DNA of 64,000 bases. It comes from UBA8079 sp965205535 (GTDB lineage Bacteria > Pseudomonadota > Alphaproteobacteria > UBA6615). Position numbers and translations under genes: made by a program. The notes below the pieces were generated by a model that worked only from the letters and a program-made list of their open reading frames with translations, was not told the origin of the DNA and ran no database searches. Where the stretch lies: assembly GCA_965205535.1 (NCBI GenBank), contig CBDBHH010000005.1:2542001-2606000 (forward strand). Direction: 5' to 3'. Below are positions 31,823 to 40,204 of this stretch, piece after piece. Within the stretch, counting starts at the first letter, position 1. Each line of letters starts with the position of its first letter.

Positions 31823-32466
31823 CTAGCGCTCGCTCGGGTGCGGCGCGCTGTCCGGACGTTTCAGCGCCATGATGTTTTCGGACTCTATCTTGGCATAGTC
31901 GAGATAGCTGAGGCGCGCGATCAGTTCCATCTTGTGAATATCGACGATGCCGTCGGTGATGACGTCGTCGTTGATGTGGATGCCCACAACCTCGCCCATC
32001 ACCACATGGGACTGGGAGTTGCGTCCCGGCGGCAGGTCGATCGTCTGGATGTGTTTGCATTCCAGTGCGATCGCCGACGCCTTGACCCGTGGCGGGCTGA
32101 CATTGTGGCACGGGGCGGCCTCAAGACCGGCCTTGGCCATTTCATCCACGCTCGCCGGCGCGTACTCGGCCGTCGCGATCATTTCGTGGCGCAGATCCCA
32201 GGTGCACATGTTGAACACGAACTCGCCGGTGTCCTGGACGTTCTGGTAGCTGTCCTTTTTCTCGTCCGTGCCCGGTTTGACGGCATTCGGGCAATACATC
32301 ACGCAGGGTGGATCACCGCTAAGCGCGTTGAAAAAGCTGAACGGCGCCAGATTGACGACGCCGTCGGCGAGATCCAGCCGATCGGACGGGGGACGACGAG
32401 GGCGCTGTAGACTGAATGCTTGAACGGTTCCGGCTTCATGCCGGCTTCGCGGGGATCAAAAAACAT
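31823..32466 (-). pseudogene. Flavin reductase-like (DIM6/NTAB) protein, frameshifted by short deletion
   Basis: Read in two frames this is one flavin-reductase-fold protein. Frame one starts at ATG 32466 (MFFDPREAGMKPEPF, then VVPRPIGWIS). Near 32365-32372 the frame changes and continues as DGVVNLAPFSFFNALSGDPP, then YCPNAVKPGTDEKKDS to the stop at 31823. Family members read GWISTxDxDGxxNLAPFS, so about 10 bp appears to be missing. The intact 3' part (160 aa from an internal Met at 32302) cannot bind flavin properly without the N-terminal strands. Full-length homologs near 205 aa form NTAB-type FMN reductase or hydroxylase partners. Either decay or an assembly error. Confidence 0.75.
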
Positions 32467-32481
32467 TGTTGGGTGACGTCC

Positions 32482-33366
32482 TTATCCTGTTTCCATGGGC
32501 AGGGTCTCATCCTTACCCCATTCCTGCATCGACGCGTCGTAGAGCGCCACGTCCTCGTAACCAAGCGCCTTCTGGGCGAAGAATGCCAGGGTCGCGGAGA
32601 TGCCGCCGCCGCAATAGTTGACGATTTTCTTGTCGGGTGTGGCACCCGCCGAGTCGAACATCTTCTTGAGGGATGCCGCGTCGGCGAAGACGTTGGATTC
32701 CATGTTGCACACATCGGCATACGGTGCGTTGGTGCTGTTGGCGATCCGGCCCGGGCGGCCGAACACAAGCCCGCCGGTGCCATGGAATTGTTCCGCCGAT
32801 AGCGCGTTCACAACGGCCACGTCCGGATCGCCGAGGACCGCGCGCACATCGTCCTTGCCGAAAATGACCTCGCGGCGCGGACGGGCCGTGAAGGTCGCGG
32901 GGCTGTGGGCTTCATCACCGGTGGCAACGGCGCGGCCTTCGGCCGCCCATTTGGGAAACCCGCCGTTGAGGACCATGCCGCCGTCGAAGCCCATGGCGTA
33001 GAGCGCCCACCAAGCGCGTGTCGCCCAGAATGGCTGGGTGCGGCTGTAGAGGACGAGGCGGGTATCGTCGCCGATTCCCAATGCGCCCATGCGGGCCGCG
33101 AAATCGTCCGGTTCAGGCAGCATGAAGCGGAATTTGTGGGGCGTGACCGACATATCATCCTGGCAGTTCATGTAACCCGCACCGGGGATGTGACCCGCCG
33201 CCCAGCCGTCGCGATCACCCTCGACCCGGTATTCAAGCTCCGGGTCCGGCACCAGCACGGTCGTCGCGTCGAACACCCGCAAATCGGCGTCGCCGAGATG
33301 GGCTTCCAGCCAATCGGTCGAGACCAGCAAATCGGGGTTGAGCTGAGAATTTTCGTTGTCGGACAT
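32482..33366 (-). CDS. Two-domain rhodanese (thiosulfate / 3-mercaptopyruvate sulfurtransferase family)
   Basis: 294 aa. Inactive-type N-terminal rhodanese domain (about 13-155, with GHIPGAGYMNC) and catalytic C-terminal domain (about 165-290) with Cys in VNYCGGGISATLAFF. The active loop CGGGISA differs from CRKGVT (thiosulfate) and CGSGVTA (mercaptopyruvate), being closest to the latter. Starts about 150 bp upstream of the divergent SDR gene. Heads a minus-strand group with the flavin reductase, amidohydrolase, TSUP and CxxCH genes, suggesting sulfur transfer linked to an organic sulfur compound (inference). Confidence 0.88.
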   Translation of the reverse strand: MSDNENSQLNPDLLVSTDWLEAHLGDADLRVFDATTVLVPDPELEYRVEGDRDGWAAGHIPGAGYMNCQDDMSVTPHKFRFMLPEPDDFAARMGALGIGDDTRLVLYSRTQPFWATRAWWALYAMGFDGGMVLNGGFPKWAAEGRAVATGDEAHSPATFTARPRREVIFGKDDVRAVLGDPDVAVVNALSAEQFHGTGGLVFGRPGRIANSTNAPYADVCNMESNVFADAASLKKMFDSAGATPDKKIVNYCGGGISATLAFFAQKALGYEDVALYDASMQEWGKDETLPMETG

Positions 33367-33518
33367 GGTTTGGCTTCTCCCTCACACACAATTTATACCG
33401 GCTGGATGTCGCCAGGCGTCATTCGGTCGCGCCATTGCTCACGATGTAATACAGTCTGGCGCAAATGGTCGTGCCCGGTCTCGGGTTTTGACGCAAACGA
33501 TAAATCCGGGGGGCATAC

Positions 33519-34270
33519 ATGTCAGGTCGACTGGCGGGAAAAGTCGTCGCCATCACGGGCGCAGAGTCCGGGCTCGGGCGGGCGATGGCGCTGCGCGCTG
33601 CCAGCGAAGGCGCATTGATTGCGGTCGGCGGGCTCGATGAACAGGGCCTCGGCGACACGGTCGCTTCCATGTCGAACCTCGAAGGCGACGGCATCGCGAT
33701 CCCGACCGATGTCACTGACCCGGATCAGGTTACAGCGCTGATTGACGGTGCGGTTGGCGAGTTCGGCCGGTTAGACGCCGTGATCGCCAATGCGGGCGCG
33801 TTCGTCGACTGGACCGATTTCAGGATTGGGATCATGCCGACTGGCATCGGGTCCTCGGGGTCAATCTCACCGGCGTATTCATGACATTGCAGGCCGCCGC
33901 GAAAGTGCTGATCGCGCAGGGCGAGGGCGGTTCCTTGCTTGCCACCGGTTCTTCGACAGCGGTGCGCCCCGGCCCAAAACTCATCCCCTATGTGGCGAGC
34001 AAAGGTGGCGTGCACCAGATGATGCGGGCGCTTGCAGTGGAGATGGCACCCCACAAGATACGCGTAAACACGATCGTACCCGGCATGGCGCGAACGGCGC
34101 CGGTCGAAGGGGTCGAAGGATATATCGAAGCAGGCCTGAAGGCCGTACCCATGGGCGAGATTGTCGAGCCCGAAGAAATCGCCGCGCTGGTTGCGTTTGC
34201 GCTGTCAGATGAGGCACCGCACATGACCGGTACATTGCTGAAAGTCGACGGCGGCCGCACGTCTGGCTGA
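33519..34270 (+). pseudogene. Short-chain dehydrogenase/reductase, frameshifted
   Basis: A classical SDR of about 250 aa in two frames. The first part has GAESGLGRAMAL (cofactor Gly motif) and VIANAGAF (NAG motif). After DFRIGIM the frame ends uselessly. If one base is added near 33820-33822 the sequence reads DFQDWDHADWHRVLGVNLTG and joins VFMTLQAAAKVL, then catalytic Ser (GSSTAV), YVASKGG (Tyr and Lys), and VNTIVPGMA, ending at 34270. The intact fit on both sides argues for one recent base loss or a sequencing error. First gene of a plus-strand set with the quinone oxidoreductase and acyl-CoA ligase. Confidence 0.83.
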
Positions 34271-34302
34271 GGCGGCAGCTAATCCAACCAAAGGGAAGTT
34301 AC

Positions 34303-35280
34303 ATGGACATCAAATCAATCCAGATCGCGAAAACGGGCGGCCCGTCGGTCATGAAGTGGAAGACGATCGATCTGCCGAAACCAAAGAAGGGTGAAGTCAC
34401 CGTCCGGCACACGGCCATCGGGTTCAACTTCATCGACATCAACCACCGCACCGGTCGCTATCCGTTGGAAATGCCCACCGGTATCGGCTCTGAGGCGGCG
34501 GGTGTGATCGAAGCCGTCGGCCGCGGTGTGACCGATCTGAAGGTCGGCCAGCGCGTTGTCTACATCGGCGCCGTCGGCACCTATTCAGAAGCCCAGAATG
34601 TTCCGGCCGCCATCTGCGTGCCGATCCCGCGTGACATTAGCGACGAAGTCGCGGCCGCGACCCATCTCAAGGGCATGACCACCGAGATGCTTGTGGAGCG
34701 GGTCGGCAATGTGAAGAAGGGCGACACCGTGCTGATGCATTCCGCCTCCGGCGGCGTTGGCCTGCTGCTCTGCCAGTGGGCCAAGGCCCGTGGCGCCACG
34801 GTCATCGGGACGGCGTCGTCCGCCGCCAAGTGCAAGGAAATGGCCCGCGCCGGTGCCAAGCACACCATCGACACCTCGAAGAAGGATGTCGCCAGGGAAG
34901 TTGCCAAGATCACCAAGAAGCAGGGCGTCGACGTGGTGTTCGACCCGGTCGGCAAGGACACGTATGAGACATCGCTGGCCTGCCTCAAGGATCGAGGTCT
35001 GCTGGCCAGCTTCGGCGGTGCCTCGGGCCCGGTACCGGACGTCAATCTCAACGAATTCCGCTACATGGCGCGTGCCTGGCGGCTGACCCGCGCCTCGCTG
35101 TTCAACTACACCGCCGGCCGCGAGGATCTGCTCCACAGCTCCAAGCGGGTATTTGCGATGATCCGCTCGGGCAAGGTGAAGGTGAAGATCAAGCAGCGTT
35201 ATCCGCTGAAAGACGCGGCGAAGCTCCACAAGGACGTGGAGTCCCGGAAGCTTGCCGGCATCAGCATGCTGGTGCCCTAG
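34303..35280 (+). CDS. Zinc-independent NADPH:quinone oxidoreductase (MDR family)
   Basis: 325 aa. GroES-like N-terminal domain (GFNFIDINHRTG near 46, GIGSEAAGVIEAVG near 66) and Rossmann domain with SASGGVGLLLCQWAK near 147-161 (NADP motif). No structural or catalytic zinc cysteines, as in Qor and crotonyl-CoA-reductase relatives. Usually reduces quinones or enones with NADPH. Sits 32 bp downstream of the SDR, ahead of the acyl-CoA ligase, fitting a catabolic operon. Confidence 0.88.
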   Translation: MDIKSIQIAKTGGPSVMKWKTIDLPKPKKGEVTVRHTAIGFNFIDINHRTGRYPLEMPTGIGSEAAGVIEAVGRGVTDLKVGQRVVYIGAVGTYSEAQNVPAAICVPIPRDISDEVAAATHLKGMTTEMLVERVGNVKKGDTVLMHSASGGVGLLLCQWAKARGATVIGTASSAAKCKEMARAGAKHTIDTSKKDVAREVAKITKKQGVDVVFDPVGKDTYETSLACLKDRGLLASFGGASGPVPDVNLNEFRYMARAWRLTRASLFNYTAGREDLLHSSKRVFAMIRSGKVKVKIKQRYPLKDAAKLHKDVESRKLAGISMLVP

Positions 35281-35313
35281 ACCGAAGCTGGACTACCGGG
35301 TGGGGGAGATGCG

Positions 35314-36870
35314 ATGCGCGTGATCGATTTTTTCGACCGAGGGGCGCTGCTCCACCCGGACCGTGCCTTCATGATCGCGGAAGACGGCGGGACCACGACT
35401 TATCGTGATGCGCAGACCCTTTCGCACAAGACGGCATTGGCGATGATCGCCGCCGGCTTCGGCTACCGCAAACACGCGGCGATCTACAGCCCCAACGCAC
35501 CCGGTGCGTTTGATGCGCTCATTGGAATCTACCGCGCCGGCGGTGCGTGGGTGCCGATAAACGCCCGCAATGCAGTGGCTGAAAATGCCTATATCCTGAA
35601 CAAAAATGATACGGAATTTCTGTTTTATCACAGTGACTTCGAGGAAAATATTAAGATCATCCGGGAAGAGTGCCCGGGTATCCGGAACTACGTTTGTCTC
35701 GATCGTGACGGCGTCGGCGCACCGTCCTTCGCGGCGTTTGTTTCGAGCCATGAAGGGACAGCACCGGACTTTCCCGACAAGGCCGACGATATCTGCGGGA
35801 TCTTCCCGTCCGGCGGCACGACGGGACGGCCCAAGGGCATTGTGTGGACCAACCAGCTGTTCGAGACGATGGTTGCGGCGATGGTCGCCCATATGCCGCC
35901 GAAAGAGTTGCCGGTGCACTTATGCGCGGCACCGATGACCCATGCGGCGGGCGTCGTCGCGCTGTCGCTGATGGCCTACGGGGCCACGAATATCATCATG
36001 AACGGGGTACAGCTGCCCCAGCTCATGGAGAATATCGAGAAGCACGGCGTGACCAACCTGTTCCTGCCGCCGACCGCGATCTACGTCATGCTGGCTCATC
36101 CGGATGTGCGCAAATACGACTATTCCTCCCTGGAATATTTCGTCTATGCCGCCGCCCCCATGTCGGTCGACAAGCTCAAGGAGGCGATCGATGTGTTCGG
36201 GCCGGTGATGGCGCAATGCTACGGGCAGGCCGAGGCGCCGATGATCTGCACCTATCTGCCGCCCGAGGCCCACACCGAGGCGCTGGCGACCAACAAGGCA
36301 CACCGCCTGGCGAGTTGCGGCCAGCCCTGCCTGCTGACGCCGGTCGAGATCATGGATGATGACGAAAACATCCTGCCGCCCGACGAGCGGGGCGAGATCG
36401 TCGTTCGGGGTTCGCTGGTCATGGCCGGTTACTACAAGAACAAGGACGCGACGGACGAGGTCTCGACGTCGAACGGCTGGCACCGCACGGGGGACATCGG
36501 CCTGAAGGACGAGGACGGCTTCATCTATATCGTCGATCGCAAGAAGGACATGATCATCTCCGGCGGGTTCAACATCTATCCGTCCGAGATCGAGCAGGTC
36601 GTGTGGGGCCATGACGCGGTGCAGGATTGCGCCGTGATCGGCGTGCCCGACGAGAAGTGGGGCGAGGCGGTGAAGGCCATCGTCGAACTAAAGCCGGGAC
36701 AACGCGCCGACGAGGCGGAGATCATCGCGCTCTGCAAGGATGAGCTGGGCAGCGTGAAGGCCCCGAAAACCGTTGAATTCTGGGATGAATTGCCGCGCTC
36801 GCCGGTGGGTAAGGTGCGCAAGAAGGACATGCGCGAGAAATTCTGGGAGGGCCGGGACCGCGCCGTCTAG
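35314..36870 (+). CDS. Acyl-CoA synthetase / AMP-dependent ligase
   Basis: 518 aa adenylate-forming enzyme that activates a carboxylic acid to its CoA ester via an acyl-AMP. The P-loop-like motif IFPSGGTTGRPKGI is at 163-176, YGQAEAPMI near 300 is the adenine site, WHRTGDIG near 390 the A8 hinge region, and the terminal catalytic Lys is K500 in PVGKVRKK. GGGGGAG ribosome site before the ATG at 35314. Downstream of a quinone oxidoreductase and followed at 36888 by a hydroxyacid dehydrogenase; the acid is unknown. Confidence 0.9.
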   Translation: MRVIDFFDRGALLHPDRAFMIAEDGGTTTYRDAQTLSHKTALAMIAAGFGYRKHAAIYSPNAPGAFDALIGIYRAGGAWVPINARNAVAENAYILNKNDTEFLFYHSDFEENIKIIREECPGIRNYVCLDRDGVGAPSFAAFVSSHEGTAPDFPDKADDICGIFPSGGTTGRPKGIVWTNQLFETMVAAMVAHMPPKELPVHLCAAPMTHAAGVVALSLMAYGATNIIMNGVQLPQLMENIEKHGVTNLFLPPTAIYVMLAHPDVRKYDYSSLEYFVYAAAPMSVDKLKEAIDVFGPVMAQCYGQAEAPMICTYLPPEAHTEALATNKAHRLASCGQPCLLTPVEIMDDDENILPPDERGEIVVRGSLVMAGYYKNKDATDEVSTSNGWHRTGDIGLKDEDGFIYIVDRKKDMIISGGFNIYPSEIEQVVWGHDAVQDCAVIGVPDEKWGEAVKAIVELKPGQRADEAEIIALCKDELGSVKAPKTVEFWDELPRSPVGKVRKKDMREKFWEGRDRAV

Positions 36871-36887
36871 CGCGTCCGCCGACCGCC

Positions 36888-37769
36888 ATGGATCAACGCA
36901 TCGGCATTCTGGGGCTTGGCGAGATGGGCGGCATGGCCGCGCGTATTCTGTTGGCGCAGGGTATGTCCGTGTCTGCCGTGGATCGGTCCGGCGCTGCCTG
37001 GTTCCCGGAGGCCGGCGGATCGTTGGTCCCGGATGCCGCGGCCCTCGCACAGCAATGCGATATCGTCATCATGCTGCTGGCCAGCGAGGATGCTGTCGAA
37101 GCGGCGGTTTTCGGCGGCGCGGGATTGGCGGCCGGCGCACATGAAGGGCTGATCGTCGCCGACATGGGAACTTTCGCGGTGGCACTGAAGGAGCGCATTC
37201 GCGATGCGCTCGAAGGGAGGGGCGCGGTCGCCCTGGACACCCCGATCAGCGGCACGCCCCAGGCCATGGAAAGCGGTAAAGCGGTCATCATGCTGAGCGG
37301 TGCGGAAGCGGCGTGCGAAACGGTGCGGCCGGTCCTGGAGTATCTGGCGCCGAAATGCCCCTATGTGGGTCCGTTTGCCCACGGCATGAAGCTGAAGTTT
37401 GTGCTCAATTCTCTGGTCATTAATCACGTGTTGGTTGCGGCCGAAGCGTTGAATATGGGGATCGCCTCGGGACTGGATCCGCAACAGATCATCGATGTGG
37501 TGAAGCCCAGTGTGGCCACGTCGACGCAGTTCGAGTTGCGCGGGCCTTTAATGGCCGAGCGCAAATGGGACGAGCCGACCGCGCCGGCGAGATTGGTACA
37601 TAAGGACACGCGCTACATCGTCGAACACGCAAAGGCGCTCGGTGTGTCCGCGCCCGTCTCGACCATTACGCGGGATCTCTATGAAAGGGTCGCGGAGATG
37701 GGGCTGCTCGAAAAGGAGCTGGCGATCATCTTCGAAGCACTCGAGGCGGAAAACGCCGCCGACGACTAG
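36888..37769 (+). CDS. 3-hydroxyacid (3-hydroxyisobutyrate-type) dehydrogenase
   Basis: 293 aa beta-hydroxyacid dehydrogenase. Rossmann motif GILGLGEMGG at 6-15, substrate loop DTPISGTPQAMESGK at 117-131, catalytic K170 in MKLKFVLN with N174. The usual DAPVSGG is changed to DTPISGT, so the specificity may differ. Family members oxidise 3-hydroxyisobutyrate, tartronate semialdehyde or sulfolactaldehyde-like acids. The frame begins 17 bp after the ligase stop. Its stop codon shares CTAG (37766-37769) with the convergent MFS gene. Confidence 0.87.
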   Translation: MDQRIGILGLGEMGGMAARILLAQGMSVSAVDRSGAAWFPEAGGSLVPDAAALAQQCDIVIMLLASEDAVEAAVFGGAGLAAGAHEGLIVADMGTFAVALKERIRDALEGRGAVALDTPISGTPQAMESGKAVIMLSGAEAACETVRPVLEYLAPKCPYVGPFAHGMKLKFVLNSLVINHVLVAAEALNMGIASGLDPQQIIDVVKPSVATSTQFELRGPLMAERKWDEPTAPARLVHKDTRYIVEHAKALGVSAPVSTITRDLYERVAEMGLLEKELAIIFEALEAENAADD

Positions 37770-38958
37770 CTCGTCCGGACATGCACGGCGGCGCGCAGGA
37801 AGGCGAACACGCTGATCAGCATCATCACGCGCATGCACGCATAGGCGATCTGGAATGAGAAAACGGCCACGAGCGCCGTAAAGACCGCCGGGCCGATGAC
37901 CACGCCGGTAAAGATCACAAATCCGACGGCGCCGGTGACCCGGCTGACCTCGCCTGCCGGGGCGAGACGCGCCACCTCGGCCAGGTAGACGCCGTTCCAC
38001 CCGGCCGCCCCCGCGCCGAACAGAACACCGACCGCGTAAATCATGGCGAGCGGCCAGGATTGGGTGAACGACGCGGTCAGGAAGGCGGCAGCAGCGGCAA
38101 GAAGCGACAGCATAAGCAACATGGTCAGCGGCGTGACGAATCGCGAGGCAATTGCACCGAAGACGATACGTCCGGTACCGCCACTTGCCTGTGCCACGGC
38201 GAGCACTGCGCCCGCGGTGATGACCGACAGGCCTATATCCTCCTGCAGGTAGAGCACAATGAATGTCGTGAGCGCGTATTGGATCACGACGAGGGGAACG
38301 CAGCCTGCGGCATCCAGCGCAGGACACGGCTCTGTAAAACCAGGCGTAACGGTCCGATCAGTTCCAGGCTTATTCTGCGGCTGGCGTCCGCGAAGTCCGC
38401 ATAGCCACGCGTCCAGAGTTCGGTGATAAGGGCCACGGCGAGGCAGGCCAACGCGATCACCAGGATGGCCGACTGCCAGTCCCAAAGCAGGGTCAGCGGC
38501 GGGCCGACGAACCCTGCCAGAGCACCGCCCAGGGGAACGCCGGTCTGCTTGATCGAAAAGATCAACGGTTGCATTCCGCGCGGTGTGAGCCGCGCGAGGA
38601 TGTGTGAGCTCGCGGGGGTTGTCGGGCCGAGCGCGATGCCAACGAGGACACTTCCCAGCGCGCCGATGACAAGGTCTCCGGTCGCGATCAGCGCGCTACC
38701 GGCGGCGGCGAAAAGCAGGAGCACCTGGGATGCGCGCATCGGATTGAACCGGGTGACGATGCCGCCCGATACCATCGAGCTGATCGTCGCCGCGACAAAC
38801 ACAATGGTCGGTTGCAGACCGATCCAGGCGGGATCGATTCCCATATCCGGCAGTGCCTGTTTGGCAAGGACCGGCGGGGCGAACACCGCCCAGGAGACCA
38901 TCGCCTGAATCAGGGTGAGCAGGATCGTCGGGCCGACATAGGCGGCGCGTTCGTTCAT
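37766..38958 (-). pseudogene. MFS transporter, frameshifted in the middle
   Basis: About 397 aa of a major-facilitator permease, split between two frames. The N-terminal half (38958 down to about 38311) carries roughly six membrane helices, starting at MNERAAYVGPTILLTLIQA and ending near LVLQSRVLRWM. The second frame starts AGCVPLVVIQYALTTF and carries another six helices to 37766. One added base at 38305-38311 joins them as WM-x-AGCVPLVV. The lesion is at the loop to helix 7. The C-terminal half alone is probably nonfunctional. Substrate unknown. Confidence 0.82.
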
Positions 38959-38978
38959 GTGCCGGAAATCCGCCCGGT

Positions 38979-39845
38979 CTAGTAATCGGGCATCGAGTAG
39001 AGAAGGACACCGGCCTTCGCACCGATCCGTTCGGCTTCGTCAGCGGCAGGTTTCGAAGGATCCCAAGGCTTGGCGTCGTAGCGCATGCCGCTTATGTCAT
39101 TTGTGACATCGGACATCAGCCAGACGATCGGCGCCTTCATCAGATCCGCCTCGATCAAAACCGGACTTTCGAGTGTCTCGTCGCGCTTCTTCATCTCATC
39201 CGACATGCCCGGTGTGGCCGCACCGGCTCCCGGATTCAGAATGTTGACGGTCACGCCGGTACCGCCGAGATCCTTGTTCCAGATTTCGGTGGCCACCTCG
39301 AGGGCAGCCTTGGAGGGCCCGTAAGGAGACGAACCCTGCTTGGTCATGGTTCGATACATCGTCGTGACGTTGATGATCCGGCCCCAGCCCTGATCGATCA
39401 TCAGCGGCGTGACCCGGCGTGCAAGCTTGTCGGCCCCGACGAAGTTCGCGTTCATCACATTCTGGATAATCTCGTCGGATGCCTCCCAGAATTTCGGCAT
39501 CTCCCCGGTGGCCCGCCAGGCTTCGGTCTTGTGACCGTCGGGCCAGATATAAGTGAAGGTCAGGCCGGCGTTGTTGACCAGGCCATGAATGGCACCAAAG
39601 GCATCGAGAGATTCGGAGATGATCCGGTCGCAGTCCTCGGCGTTGCGGATGTCGGCTGTCACGCAGTGGATGTTCCCGGCGTGGTCCGCGCAGGCGGCTT
39701 CGAGATCAGCGAAATCGTCGGGGATATGGGCGGCGGCCACCACATTTGCGCCGGCCTCGGTTAGTGCCTCGGTCATGGCCCTGCCCAGACCACGACCAGC
39801 CCCGGTTACGATTACCACGCGATCCTTCAGATCGTATTCGGCCAT
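38979..39845 (-). CDS. Short-chain dehydrogenase/reductase
   Basis: 288 aa. GAGRGLGRAM near 16 (cofactor), LVNNAGLTF near 93, TTMYRTM (Ser/Thr catalytic position near 152) and YGPSKAA near 165 with the Tyr-Lys pair. The catalytic Ser of the usual INVSS is Thr (INVTT), less common but seen in this family. A long insert after the NNAG motif (GHKTEAWRATG) distinguishes it from standard SDRs. The ATG at 39845 is preferred, with GGGGA 8 nt upstream; another in-frame ATG lies at 39854. 20 bp downstream of it is the MFS gene on the same strand. Confidence 0.84.
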   Translation of the reverse strand: MAEYDLKDRVVIVTGAGRGLGRAMTEALTEAGANVVAAAHIPDDFADLEAACADHAGNIHCVTADIRNAEDCDRIISESLDAFGAIHGLVNNAGLTFTYIWPDGHKTEAWRATGEMPKFWEASDEIIQNVMNANFVGADKLARRVTPLMIDQGWGRIINVTTMYRTMTKQGSSPYGPSKAALEVATEIWNKDLGGTGVTVNILNPGAGAATPGMSDEMKKRDETLESPVLIEADLMKAPIVWLMSDVTNDISGMRYDAKPWDPSKPAADEAERIGAKAGVLLYSMPDY

Positions 39846-39854
39846 GCTTTTCAT

Positions 39855-40204
39855 CCCCACGCGTCGATTGTTCTTATGTGTTTGGACGCAAGCTACAGAG
39901 TCGTGGCCCATGATCGCAACCGGTCTGATGCGCTGGGTATTGAGAGCGCGTGAATCGTGTCATGGGAGTGGTGCGACCAAATCACACTTGTGCCCCTGTT
40001 GATTAGCCTGTTATGAATCTACGGAACTCACGGAAAAGTGAGTCATCGAGAGGAAATGGACCCGGTACGCGTAAAACTGTTTCAGTAAAAATAGATCAGG
40101 CCGAAAAGAGTCTGAAAACTGCGGGTTAAGCTCTCGATGTGTTCTTACCAGGATTCACGGTTCCGTGGATCTGCGTGAATAGCGAACACCTAGGGAGGGT
40201 GCAC
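39855..40204. promoter_or_regulatory. Long intergenic region ahead of the Liv operon, with two inverted repeats
   Basis: 350 bp between divergent SDR and substrate-binding-protein genes, with no convincing gene. ACTCAC at 40026-40031 faces GTGAGT at 40038-40043, a 6 bp dyad. ATTCACG at 40153-40159 faces CGTGAAT at 40174-40180, a 7 bp dyad about 25-52 bp upstream of the ATG and likely within the mRNA leader. GGGAGG lies just before the ATG at 40205. The first dyad may be an operator; neither is proven. Confidence 0.45.
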
